Assembly: GCA_036320915.1 (NCBI GenBank)
Contig: JAXBDG010000003.1
Span: 2,666,001-2,730,000 of the forward strand
Direction: 5' to 3'
DNA length: 64,000 bases
Source of the DNA: Linnemannia elongata
Lineage: Eukaryota; Mortierellomycota; Mortierellomycetes; Mortierellales; Mortierellaceae
Shown here: piece after piece, positions 1-10,140 of the stretch
Numbering within the stretch: the first letter of the stretch is position 1
How the letters are laid out: every line of letters starts with the position of its first letter
Position numbers and translations under genes: made by a program
Notes under the pieces: model-generated
The model's database searches: none
Told to the model about the DNA's origin: nothing
Seen by the model: only the letters and a program-made list of their open reading frames with translations

Positions 1-1
1 G

Positions 2-1168
2 GAGGGCGGTTTCGACTCCAAGCCAAGTGTAGCCTATTCTCCTGATGGACGGTTTCTCATCTCGGGCAGTCACAGTGGAGCTATACAGCAACATGACGCG
101 GAGAGTGGCGACATTGGTCTTGTTATTCACCGCCAAGGCTTCCAAGCTAATTCTGTCGTTTATTCGTCGGACGGTCGTCAGATTGCGATGGGTGGTTCAG
201 GAGGCGATGTCACGTTGTGGAGCGCTCACACCGGCGCCCTTGAGAATACTCTTCGCGGCCATGCTGGAGATGTGATAGCAGTTGCGTTCTCACCACGCGG
301 CCAATGGATTGCTTCCAGCAGTTATGACTGGACGGTGCGACTTTGGGATGCTCGATCAGGCACGACTATTCAGGTCTTGTCTGACCTCATGATCGTTATA
401 TCTTTGTCGATTTCGTCCAGTGGTACTGAGATTGCACTTGCAGGCAGGTTTGGAGAGTTGCATTTCTGGGATGTAACGACCGGGGAGTGCAAGTCGGAAG
501 AAAACAAGTGGTACGCCTTAGGGCACTGCTCTGTGAAGTATTTACCAAGGAGTCTTTGTGCTGTTTCCTGCTGCGATGGAACAGCTCGTCAGTGGGAAGA
601 AAATGGCCGACATTCCCGAATCATTTTGCAGCACAGGCGTATTGTCATCGACCACTTTGCATTCTCGAGTTGCGGTCAATGGATAGCAAGTGTTCAAGGT
701 GACACGGTTCACCTGTGGAGAAGCCCTCTGGAGGAGAGACCACAGGACTGGAAGTATGTGCTGGCCGTCAAGGGATGCTTAAGGAGGATCGGGGGGATTG
801 TCTGGAGGCCTAACAAGTTGGAATTTGCCACCGCCGATAAGGGCGGATCCATTCGTGTGTGGAGGGTTGTGGGGGAGTCCGGCAGAGTGCGGGTCCAGAT
901 GGTGTGGGGTATTGGAGGAAATGGAGGAAACGCCCTTGTTGTCTGGGGATCGATTCTTAACGATGCCTTTGGTCTCAATACGTTCAACCGAAACCTGCTG
1001 GAGCAGCCCGTTATCGACGACGGATTCTTTTTTTCATCGGACAAGGAAAAGCTCCGACGTCTCCATTACGGCTATGAGAGCGATAGTTCGCTTTCGTCAA
1101 CCAAGTGTCGTGGTCGCTCTCCGTCTCGGCGCATATCTGGTTCCTACGAATCGGAAAGCAGTTATTAG
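2..1168 (+). CDS. NACHT-WD40 receptor-like protein, C-terminal part (copy 1, cut by window start)
   Basis: The frame is open from base 2 to the TAG-terminated end at 1168; the start codon and any NACHT domain lie before the window. The visible 388 codons are WD40 repeats: a SPDGRFLISGS blade, then blades ending in TLWS, VRLWD, HFWD, HLWR and RVWR, followed by a Ser/Arg-rich tail (GRSPSRR). It aligns blade for blade with the C-terminal parts of the genes at 3002-6724 and 49576-53355, which do contain a NACHT ATPase, so the missing N-terminus is inferred to be the same. In fungi such proteins act as NLR-like sensors in heterokaryon incompatibility or immunity; that role is family knowledge, not shown here. 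The tail differs from copy 2 (which ends abruptly) and from copy 3, so the last about 40 residues diverge fastest. No frameshift is seen in the visible part. Confidence 0.85.
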   Translation, partial: EGGFDSKPSVAYSPDGRFLISGSHSGAIQQHDAESGDIGLVIHRQGFQANSVVYSSDGRQIAMGGSGGDVTLWSAHTGALENTLRGHAGDVIAVAFSPRGQWIASSSYDWTVRLWDARSGTTIQVLSDLMIVISLSISSSGTEIALAGRFGELHFWDVTTGECKSEENKWYALGHCSVKYLPRSLCAVSCCDGTARQWEENGRHSRIILQHRRIVIDHFAFSSCGQWIASVQGDTVHLWRSPLEERPQDWKYVLAVKGCLRRIGGIVWRPNKLEFATADKGGSIRVWRVVGESGRVRVQMVWGIGGNGGNALVVWGSILNDAFGLNTFNRNLLEQPVIDDGFFFSSDKEKLRRLHYGYESDSSLSSTKCRGRSPSRRISGSYESESSY

Positions 1169-1381
1169 TTCTTGGACGACGAGTAAAAGAATAAATGGAA
1201 CTAGCGTTCATTACTTTTACCAGCGGTGTAAACTAATCTTTCTGCACCCTCTAATGCCACACCGACAGTTCTTGGAGACCGAGGCAAACCTTCAAAGGCG
1301 ATGTTAAGTCCAATGTTTTAACAGTCTTCATACTTTTTCATGATGCTTTCTTGAGTACACCAAAGACCAACAGATCCAGTT

Positions 1382-1397
1382 ATGCCAAGCTTGGCAT
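1382..1397. repeat. 16-bp perfect palindrome
   Basis: ATGCCAAGCTTGGCAT reads the same on both strands. It lies 3' of copy 1, away from any gene start. It could be a protein-binding site or chance. Confidence 0.7.
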
Positions 1398-2539
1398 CAA
1401 TGCATATCCCAAACCCTAATGGTTTCAATGCAAGAAAGAAGCGACCACGATTGTATGTCAGCGAATACAAGAAATACAACTAGTGCAGCTGAATAATTTG
1501 CCTTATATTTTTACTCGCCAAGAACTCCTCGAGGATCTCGAACACAACCCCCATGTTCAATTGAACCAACTCCGCTGACAACTTCGTATTTGATGCAGAT
1601 GTGGTAGTTGCGGTCAGTCCTGGTTTCCTTCCAGATTTTGCTGCTCCCAAACTTCCCTGCTGGCTGGGAACCAAATACCGCTCTAATGCCGGGATCTGGG
1701 GAATAGTTGAAATGATAAGTGTAGTATTTGCGAAAATTGAGACTTCCCCCAAAATGGGCGGAGGGAAGAGGGACCGTGCCAGAGTACTATGTTTGCTACG
1801 ATATTTCCTTCTTTGTTCCTCCCATGGCCCGTTCGAAAGGATTATGCAAATCGTTTAGGACCATATTTGCCATGACGTGAATACCAAAGATAAACTGAAA
1901 AAACAGTGTTTTCATTAGGAAGAAATGATTGGCGATTTGAGCGTAGGATTTGTGCGATGTTTAGTATTTATGATGTTTGAGCTGAAACAAAATGATTGGC
2001 TGAGAATGCTCAGTCAGCCTAGTATTTCCCACCTTTGTCATTTTGACCCACCCCCTTGGGAAAACAGACGGACGGTTATCAGATTACAACGAGTGCTGAC
2101 TGGATTGAGCTTTGTCTCTGGAACAAACAATGTTTTATCAGCACTAGCTGGCCTGTGCTTGCAGTAATCATCAAGGTCGTGATTAAATCGTCCCAGTGAT
2201 ATATCGCATGCGTGAACTCTTTATAATCATACCATGGCCAGGTACATGGCTTCCTTGCCGTTGCTCTTTCCGCACTCATGCTCTCGGTCACGTTAAACTA
2301 GAGGAGAATTGGCGAAGGTCGAATCATGCGCATGATTTTTTCTTTTCTCTCTTCTCTGTCTGCTCATTCCATCTCTTGCCATCACCCACCCTTCCATCAA
2401 CTCGCCGCCTCATCTCCTTCTTCCTCAACTTCACCTGTGATCCTCACAGTAGCGCTACCAGAACTAGAGCGCACACCCACCAGGTCAAACAACGAACTAC
2501 TCCCAAAACAATAAGGACACACCAAGAACAACGTAAAAA

Positions 2540-3001
2540 AACATACCTGGCTTCCTTGATGTATAACTCGCTTCTAATTTTTTTGGCGTGGAAAAAAAAC
2601 TGAGCTGAATATTCAGAAGACGAGAAACTGAGAACTGCGTCCTTACCCGATTCAGCCAGAGCGAAAGTCTCAGATAAAACAAGCACTTCTTTGCCAAGTA
2701 CGTAATATGACTATGTAATTAAGAACAGGCACAAGAGTCTCACCTTGCGTGTTTCGAGCCTTTACTGACAACCCTTGCCTGGGAACTAGACTGCCTATCA
2801 CTCATTCAAGCCCCATCGGCAATCCCTACTCCAATCCACCCTCCAGCCCCAGACCAAAGGAACTCTCACAGCCAGTCTTCGGTACGTGCGAGCCAGTACC
2901 TACAGGCGCAAGAGTGTCCTATGATAGTCGCTCCTAACAAATAGCATATCTCCCTATTATCACTTCCTCAAGGCAACCAACCGCTACAACCCGAAGCCAT
3001 T
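2540..3001 (+). promoter_or_regulatory. Leader/promoter of NACHT-WD40 copy 2, shared with copy 3
   Basis: Collinear with the minus-strand leader of copy 3 (53811 down to 53340). Shared islands include a GGCTTCCTTGATGTA block near 2549, a CGTGTTTCGA block near 2750, an ACTAGACTGCCTATCACTCA block near 2785 and a CTACAGGCGCAAGAGT block near 2900. In copy 3 an intron-like stretch begins GTAAGT and ends TTAG just before the CGTGTTTCGA block; in copy 2 the same acceptor position reads TTG, so that splice site would be lost. Copy 2 also lacks about 18 bases that in copy 3 hold the first ATG. Confidence 0.6.
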
Positions 3002-6000
3002 ATGTTGTCTCCTTCTGCAGCACAGGAAGCAGCGGACAGCCAGGAGCTGACCAACGACGGCAAGCGCAGTCTCTCGCAACTTGGCTGCTCTGCAAAATTT
3101 GGACGTGTCACAGCCGAGGCGGACGTTCCTACTTCTATTGAAGATGCGCTCCACAGACTGAAGACGAACAGACTTCTCGAGTACCACCAACCTGTTTACA
3201 TTGCTCCGATGGCCAAGCCCAACCTACAAGCACCAGACAACAGCGCGCTTCCTCTCTTGGACAAGGTCGGCGAATTCCTAGCAGGCAACGGTCAGGTCAT
3301 GCTGATTCTGGGCGATTCAGGAGCAGGAAAATCGACTTTCAACCGACATCTAGAAAACAAACTGTGGAAGGACTACGAAGCTGGAGGCCGCATCCCGCTC
3401 TTCATCAACCTCCCAGCTCTGAAACAGCCCGATGAGGGTCTTGTTGCAAAGCAATTGAGGACCATAGACTTTTCGGAGGAACAAATCTGGTATCTCAAAC
3501 AATGCCGCCAGCTCCTGTTGATCTGTGACGGCTACGATGAGAGCCAACTCACTGCCAACCTTCACACCACCAACCTCTTCAATCGGCCTGGGCAGTGGGA
3601 CGTTAAGCTGATCGTCACCTGCCGCACCCAGTACCTCGGATCAGACTATCGCGATCGCTTCGCACCTAAGGCGAACGGCCAATATCACCGCAGTGCCAAC
3701 AATCTCTTTCAGGAAGCCGTCATCGCCCCCTTCTCCAAGGAACAGATCGAGCTGTATGTCAAAAAGTTTGTCCCACTCATACCACGGACTTGGGTCAAGA
3801 AGGACTACATGGACAAGTTGACAACCATCCCCAACCTCATGGACCTAGTGAGGAACCCATTTCTGTTGACTCTTGCTCTGGAGGCTCTTCCAAGTGTTGT
3901 CGAGGGCAGAAGCAATCTCTCGAGGCTCAGGATCACCAGTGTTGAGCTCTACGACAGATTCGTCTTTAACTGGTTGGAGGCCAACAAGCGCCGCCTGCAG
4001 GACCAGACGCTGAAGGACAGACGCCAGGCATTTGAGGATCTTCTCGCGGACGACTTTGTGCAGAGCGGGATCGACTTTCAGAAGGATCTGGCGGCGGCGA
4101 TCTTCCGGCAACAGGACGGCCGGCCCATCGTCGAATACTCCAACCGGCGCGACAAATCGTCGTGGAAAGCTCACTTCTTTAGTTCTGAGCCTGAGAGGTC
4201 TCTGCTCAGAGACGCCAGTCTGTTGAGTCGCACCGGTAACCGGTACCATTTCATCCACCGATCTGTCTTAGAGTATTTTTTGTCTCGCACCGTTTGGGAC
4301 ACCGCCATGGATGATAATGAGTTTGCTCCGCATGTGTATTCAGAAGCTACTGGTATATCTCTTCCCATTGCCGATCATCCACTGTCCAAGAAGAACTTTG
4401 TCCCGGAGCCGTCGATCATCCAGTTTCTCGTCGAGCGTGTCCAAAAGCAGCCCATCTTCAAGCAGTACCTTCTCGCGCTCATTGAGCTTTCCAAGTCGGA
4501 TCCTCAGGCTAGCATGGCCGCAGCCAACGCCATCACGATCCTGGTGAGAGCTGGGATATACTTCAATGGAGCGGACCTTCGAAGCATCCGCATCCCAGGA
4601 GCCAATCTCACAGCTGGGCAATTCGACTCGGCCCAGTTGCAGGATTCCGACCTAACAGGAGTCAACTTCACCAAGGCTTGGATTCGACAGGCGGACTTCA
4701 CCAGAGCACGGATGGAGGAGACACGGTTTGGAGAGCTGCCGAGTTTGCAGGAAATGGGGGCAGTACTGTCATGTGTATTTTCCCCAGATGGAAGGTATTT
4801 TTCAATGGGTCTTTTAAACGGTGGCATTAGTATCTACGACATAACCACCTGGACATGGATTCGGCAGCGTCATGGTTATGAAATGGGAACTCGGAACCTC
4901 GCTTACTCAACAGCCGGCCTTCCACTTCTCTCCGGCGGCTTCTACAGAACGGAGCCAATGTCAGACTGCGTAAGAGCAGCAACTAATCATGTTCTGATGG
5001 GATATTCCCGGACGGCGGGAGCTGTTGCATTTTCACCCTCAGGCATACAGTTCGCCTCAGCCAGCGCGGACATGTCAGTGAGCCTATGGGACACCCGAAC
5101 AGGGACTGTCACCTTTGTTATAGAACACTCCGACTATGTCACCAGGATTGTCTATTCACCAGATGGGAACAACATCGCATCTAGCTGCCAGGATGGAAAG
5201 ATCCGGGTATTCGACACGCAGACGGGCTTACTTGTGCTGAGTTCTGGAACGAGTGACTTTGGTTACTGTTGCCTTGGGTATTCTCCTGACGGACAGTCGA
5301 TCGTCTCGGGCGGTGCCAATGGCGAGCTACAACTCTGGGAGGCGACCACCATCATACCGAGGACTAAATGGAAAGGACATTTTGGAATAGTGACAAGCGT
5401 CGAGTTTTCGCCGAATGGGCAATGGATTGTGTCTGGCAGTAACGACAAAACGGTCAAGTTGTGGGATGGATATGCAGCAACACTTGTCTCTGTATTCACA
5501 GGTCACACCAACGGTATCACCAGTGTTGCATTTTCCCCAGATGGCGCACTCATCGCTTCGGCAGATTCGGATAGTACTGTGCGACTTTGGGAGGTGAACT
5601 CGGCTGGGCTTGGTCTTGATGTGGAGGACGCTTTCGACCCAAAGACAAGTGTAACTTATTCTCCTGATGGACGGTTTCTCATCTCTGGCAGCCGTGGTGG
5701 AGCTATACAGCAACATGACGCGGAGAGTGGCGAGATTCTTCTTGTTGTTCACATCTCTGGCAGTCGCGCTAGGGTGATACCACAGCATGTCGCGTGGAGT
5801 GGCGAGGTTGGTTTTGATGTTCGATTGCAAGGGCCCGGAGTCAATTCTGTCGCTTATTCGTCGGACGGTCGCCAGATTGCCGTGGGTGGTTCAAGGGGCG
5901 ATGTCACGTTGTGGAGCGCTCAGACCGGCGCCCTTGAGAACACTCTTCGCGGTCATACTGGGGATGTGAGAGTAGTTGCGTTCTCACCATGCGGCCAGTG

Positions 6001-6724
6001 GATTGCTTCTAGCGGTGATGACCGGACGGTGCGACTTTGGGAGGCTCGATCAGGCACGTCTATGCAGGTCATCTCTGGTGGTCGCTTCGATTTCGTTCGA
6101 TCTTTGTCGTTTTCGTCCAGCGGTACTGAAATTGCATTTGGAGATATCTTTGGTACGGTCTATTTCTGGGATGTGACGACCGGGAAGTGCGAGATGAAAA
6201 AGATGGAGGGCGGAGGCGCGCACTGCTTTGTGAGGCATCTACCAAAGAGTCTTCGCGCTGTTTCCTGCTATGGTGATACAGGTGCTCGTTTGTGGGGTGA
6301 AAACGACCGACCTTCCCGAGTCATTTTGCAGCACAGTCGTATTGTCATCGACCACTTTGGATTCTCAAGTTGCGGTCAATGGATAGCGAGTGTTGATGAT
6401 GACATGGTCCACCTGTGGAGAAGCCCTCTGGAGGAGGGACCTCAGGACTGGAAGTATGTGCTGGCCGTCAAGGGTTGCTTAGGGAGGATTGAAGAGATTG
6501 CCTGGAGACCTAACAAGTTGGAATTTGCCACTGCCGATGTGGATGGATCCACTCGTGTGTGGAGGGTTGTGGAGGAGTCCTGCAATGTGCGGGTCCAGAT
6601 GGTGTGGGGTTCTGGAAGGAGTGCTCTTGCTGCCTCAGGGTCGCTCCTTAGCGCTGCAGTTGGACTCAGCGTGCTCAACGGGAATTTGCTTAAGCAGTGC
6701 GGCGTTGTCTTCCCTGAGCACTAA
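3002..6724 (+). CDS. NACHT-WD40 NLR-like receptor (copy 2)
   Basis: Single open frame of 1240 aa. Residues 104-111 form the Walker A motif GDSGAGKS, 171-180 the Walker B motif LLLICDGYDE, and 207-208 a sensor-1 like CR: a NACHT-type STAND ATPase. Residues about 520-579 have pentapeptide-like A(D/N)LxxxxF rhythm. From about 590 to the end lie about 13 WD40-like blades, enough for two propellers. The family works as a nucleotide-switched oligomerising sensor; the WD region would bind the ligand. The start at 3002 is chosen because the frame upstream has no ATG before a TAG at 2942; copy 3 starts 16 codons earlier at an ATG deleted here. Two oddities: blade 2 has lost its WD-type core (about 4900-5030), and a 72-bp tandem duplication at 5679-5822 adds 24 residues. 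The protein stops soon after the last blade, without the tail seen in copies 1 and 3. Codon bias is weaker than in the neighbouring core genes. Confidence 0.9.
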   Translation: MLSPSAAQEAADSQELTNDGKRSLSQLGCSAKFGRVTAEADVPTSIEDALHRLKTNRLLEYHQPVYIAPMAKPNLQAPDNSALPLLDKVGEFLAGNGQVMLILGDSGAGKSTFNRHLENKLWKDYEAGGRIPLFINLPALKQPDEGLVAKQLRTIDFSEEQIWYLKQCRQLLLICDGYDESQLTANLHTTNLFNRPGQWDVKLIVTCRTQYLGSDYRDRFAPKANGQYHRSANNLFQEAVIAPFSKEQIELYVKKFVPLIPRTWVKKDYMDKLTTIPNLMDLVRNPFLLTLALEALPSVVEGRSNLSRLRITSVELYDRFVFNWLEANKRRLQDQTLKDRRQAFEDLLADDFVQSGIDFQKDLAAAIFRQQDGRPIVEYSNRRDKSSWKAHFFSSEPERSLLRDASLLSRTGNRYHFIHRSVLEYFLSRTVWDTAMDDNEFAPHVYSEATGISLPIADHPLSKKNFVPEPSIIQFLVERVQKQPIFKQYLLALIELSKSDPQASMAAANAITILVRAGIYFNGADLRSIRIPGANLTAGQFDSAQLQDSDLTGVNFTKAWIRQADFTRARMEETRFGELPSLQEMGAVLSCVFSPDGRYFSMGLLNGGISIYDITTWTWIRQRHGYEMGTRNLAYSTAGLPLLSGGFYRTEPMSDCVRAATNHVLMGYSRTAGAVAFSPSGIQFASASADMSVSLWDTRTGTVTFVIEHSDYVTRIVYSPDGNNIASSCQDGKIRVFDTQTGLLVLSSGTSDFGYCCLGYSPDGQSIVSGGANGELQLWEATTIIPRTKWKGHFGIVTSVEFSPNGQWIVSGSNDKTVKLWDGYAATLVSVFTGHTNGITSVAFSPDGALIASADSDSTVRLWEVNSAGLGLDVEDAFDPKTSVTYSPDGRFLISGSRGGAIQQHDAESGEILLVVHISGSRARVIPQHVAWSGEVGFDVRLQGPGVNSVAYSSDGRQIAVGGSRGDVTLWSAQTGALENTLRGHTGDVRVVAFSPCGQWIASSGDDRTVRLWEARSGTSMQVISGGRFDFVRSLSFSSSGTEIAFGDIFGTVYFWDVTTGKCEMKKMEGGGAHCFVRHLPKSLRAVSCYGDTGARLWGENDRPSRVILQHSRIVIDHFGFSSCGQWIASVDDDMVHLWRSPLEEGPQDWKYVLAVKGCLGRIEEIAWRPNKLEFATADVDGSTRVWRVVEESCNVRVQMVWGSGRSALAASGSLLSAAVGLSVLNGNLLKQCGVVFPEH
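5679..5822 (+). repeat. 72-bp in-frame tandem duplication inside a WD40 blade
   Basis: Unit 1 is 5679-5750 and unit 2 is 5751-5822; both open with CATCTCTGGCAG and close with TTC. The length is a multiple of three, so 24 residues are added without a frame change. Copies 1 and 3 lack the second unit. The units already differ at many sites, so the event is not recent. Confidence 0.85.
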
Positions 6725-9700
6725 CAGCGACGAGTTTCTATAGTGGCATTGCTTCGATTGATACCCATGATCGCCCATCCTTGTTTATTAACAATGAATA
6801 GCAAAGAGGTAAAATGCTAGAGAGATGATACCATACTTGTTCGCTCTTTTTCGCGTTCGTACCTATAACGAAATGGAGTGTTGTCGTTTATGCGATACCT
6901 TTTACTAGTTCCGCGAAACGGTCCCGCAGACAGTACTGACGATGGTGACAGTGCAGTGAAGGTTGAGGTGCGTTAGTCGACGCGAACACCAGCTACCCTG
7001 ATCCGAAAGACTTGTTTTTCCTCCCACTACTTGAGATGACCCTGAGCCTACAGCGTGCTGAGAAGGGTTCACTCGAGTGTGAAGGGTTGCGAAGGAATGC
7101 GGTAAGATTTCCATCGGCTAGTTTGGAGCACAGGCTATCCCCTTTTTTGTCACACCAGGTAATCGGAGACTTCTTCAGCAGCATGGCGTCATGGATGGGT
7201 CTGTTTTATCCAGCGTCACCATTGATCCATCCTCCACGTCACCTACGATTACGCCTCCACTGTTTTCCACTTTGCGGACGAGCTCGAGGATTAAAATCCG
7301 CTAACTGGAATATTTTCGTAGTCAGAGGATTCAACTTCATCGGGTACCTTCACCAATGACTATTACACAACCGACAATGAAGAGTAGATCGCAACGACAA
7401 CGACCACGTTCACATTGCAAAATACAAAATTGTCAGGACCCAAAAAAGATCGCGCCCATGTCCTCTTGTTGTTGTTGCTGAATGGAAAATGCCCTACCTA
7501 TGGTCGACTTTCTTTTCATCATTGCCTTCTTTTTTGTTAAGTCTTTTGCCTCGCATACTCTCCTATTCTTCCTGCTAGTCTCTTTATTTTGTACCACGCG
7601 TCCCTCGAAGGGTCGTTCCTGCTCCTGCGGAAAATAAGGGGGTTGTCCGAGAGGAGAAACGAATATTAGAAAGTATCGAAGTTTGGCATATGTAGTACTG
7701 GTACAACTGTACAAAAGCCTGTAGTGGCACCATCAAGGTACCTTCCTTTCTGCGTAGAAGGCATTAATTCGAGACTTGTCAATTGAATTTGCTCAGTGAA
7801 TCGCTCCATGCTCTGCATTTTGCTTTAATGCACTGCAGTGTCTCGATAGGTTCTTCTGAACGTAAATGTGTGAAACCCTTCATCCTCTTCGTCGTACAAA
7901 TCCTGGCCCTGCATTGAGAGAGAGACCTCGGCAATTTAGCATTACGTGGGTACTAAACGTCTCTTTTATTCACAAGGCAGGATGATGATACCAGACCGGG
8001 TCAGTCGCTGAGGCTGAGTGAGAGGGGGGGGGGGGGGGGGGGGGGGAGGAAAGGAAAATCCTTGTAGACAAATTTGCTTTTCATTAGGAGATAAGGAAAA
8101 AATGTTGCTTGATAGAACTAATGTGGAACAAACAAGTATCAGGCGATCCAAGCGCATTTTTCGTTGTTACCGATCAGATCTCACTTTTCAAGTGTCCGTG
8201 TCAGTCTCCATATAAAAAAAGTCAAACAAGCAAACGAAGACTACAAGCACTACCTAGTACTCGATCGCAATCCATCGTCTGTTACAGTAAAGCTCTGTTT
8301 CCTCGACGAAATGGCACACCCAAGGACGTCCCCTATCCATCGATCCCTACGCCACTTGGTCTTTGTAAGCAAGGCAAAAAGCAAGCGTCAGGCAAGAAAT
8401 AAGAGAGAAACAAGATATGAATAATCAAAGTGCTCAAAGCCTTAAAGTGTATCTGTGAGGCAGGAAGGTATGTTAGGGTGGGAAGAGAGACTAGGGCTAA
8501 ACCACCATGAAACGTTCGATTGTTCAGCAACAAGGGCGCAATTAAAATTAAATTTCATTTGTTGGTGAGGGATGAGCAAAGCAGAAAAAAGAAGAAAAAT
8601 GCCAGCAACTGCGACAACTGCTAGATGGGATGGAGGAATGGAAGGAGGGAGGGTCATTCAACAGTGGGACTAGGATACCGTCAATGCAAAAGGATAAAGG
8701 ATTGTAGAGATGCTGTTATGCGAAGGCAGTGAGAGGATGCGGGAGAACCGAAGAAAAAGGGGGTGGAGGAGAGAAGTGGATTGGACTGGGTTGGGCAAAA
8801 GACAATGGGCATGAATAACAGACAAGGGGAGGGGAGGGGTCGAGGCTAGGCTCATTTTGCATTGATGGAGTTGCTACAACTAAGCGGAGAAAAAACAATA
8901 AAAGCGAGATGCTCACTTCCCCATGCTCCCAATTCCCCCCTTATGAACGATTTACTGGAGAATGATACTTTTTACAGCCTGGACATTTTGACAGGTTTTG
9001 GTTTTGACATACTTTTTCGAGGAGAAAAACAAGGGGAGCCAGGTTGGACTGGGACATCTTCTCGAAAGGGGTCGAGGAAAAGAGAGGGAAGGGAGAGGGT
9101 ACTCCTTCTTTTCTTTCTCTGAATCCAATTCCAGTACCAATGCGATACTACTACTGGTACTCTTGTATCTAAGTGCATTTGTCTGTCAGAGTTGGGATGT
9201 TATTTTGATGGGCGATGGACCAGAACAAACAAGCAAGACAAAGAGAAGGCCCAGCAATATGAGTGCGTGGGAGAGGTAAAGGAAAGTTGTGCAGTTCGTT
9301 TTTTTGAATCTACTTTATGAGAACAATGGGGGAGTAGTAGTGACCGGGGGAACCTGGGATCGACTGTTGAGAGGTGTCTGTAGCTGTGACAGTAGCCGGT
9401 CATGGATTGTTTGTTCAGGGGCAGCAGAGAAGAGGATCCAGTGGATGCCTTCCATTGGGTTTCAGACATGAACCCATCAGTTCAGTTTAATAATAATTGT
9501 CGTAATATGTGATCAAACCCAAAGAAACGAACAAAAACTTTATCACCTCTCACCCCCTCCCTTCACCTCTCTTCTTCCTTTTCTTCCCTCTTCTCACATC
9601 AACCCACTAACTCCTCCCATTTCATCTCATCCTCAGCATCAGTTCACCTCTCCCTCTTACTCTCCACTCTCCACTCTTCCTCATCCCACCTCCCACTCAA

Positions 9701-9746
9701 CGGCCACCCTTGTCACTTTCTCCTCTCCTCTCTTTTCTTTGTGGCC
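6725..9746. other. Long gene-poor stretch
   Basis: About 3 kb with no recognised gene. It holds 3' flank of copy 2, scattered short open frames without family resemblance, a 23-base G run (8024-8046), a weak TATA-like stretch near 8211, and C/T-rich sequence from about 9540 that belongs to the copper ATPase promoter. An open stretch at about 8220-8350 has coding-like composition and ends in a GTAAGC, but no partner exon was found. Confidence 0.5.
8024..8046 (+). repeat. Run of 23 G
   Basis: An uninterrupted G run, preceded by GTGAGA. It can form G-quadruplex DNA and is prone to length change and to sequencing error. It stands out among homopolymers here, which are otherwise almost all A or T. 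Confidence 0.95.
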
Positions 9747-9754
9747 TATAAATA
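9747..9754 (+). promoter_or_regulatory. TATA box of the copper ATPase gene
   Basis: TATAAATA lies in a C/T-rich promoter 387 bp before the ATG at 10141, implying a leader of roughly 350 nt starting near 9780. Confidence 0.6.
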
Positions 9755-10140
9755 CCTGTCCTCCCCTTTCACCTGTGTGCCACTGTTGTAAGTGCAGATA
9801 AGAATCAAGTCATCACCACCACCATCATCCACCCTTCTGCCCTTCTTCTCCGTTGTTGTTCTCGTTGTTGCTTCCTCTTGCTGTTCTTATTGTTTGTCGT
9901 TCTTATTGCAAAGGGTATCGCACTTCTATGAGTGACTGAGTAGGCGGGCAAAGTGTGCTTGTGGTACCACTACCGCAACTACCGCAACTACTGCAGCAAC
10001 TGCTGCTCAAGTCACACTCAAAAAGAACATAACAACTGACAAGTTCATACCTCGTAACACCTTTCAACTAGACCGACCACTTATCTCCTCACTCATTCAG
10101 GAACAACAAGCCCTCCTTCACTTCAACCCTACATAACAAG

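Larger units (their letters stand above)
1169..3001. other. Intergenic gap between NACHT-WD40 copies 1 and 2
   Basis: About 1.8 kb with no coding sequence I can support. The first part is 3' flank of copy 1. It contains a 16-bp perfect palindrome at 1382-1397. From about 2340 the plus strand becomes C/T rich, and from about 2540 it matches the leader of copy 3, so it is the promoter and leader of copy 2. Short open frames here are not conserved in start codon between the two leaders. Confidence 0.6.

Noticed and set aside
7787..7793. TTTGCTC resembling a yeast copper-response element upstream of the copper ATPase
   Set aside because: It lies 2.3 kb before the gene, single copy, and a 7-mer is expected by chance.
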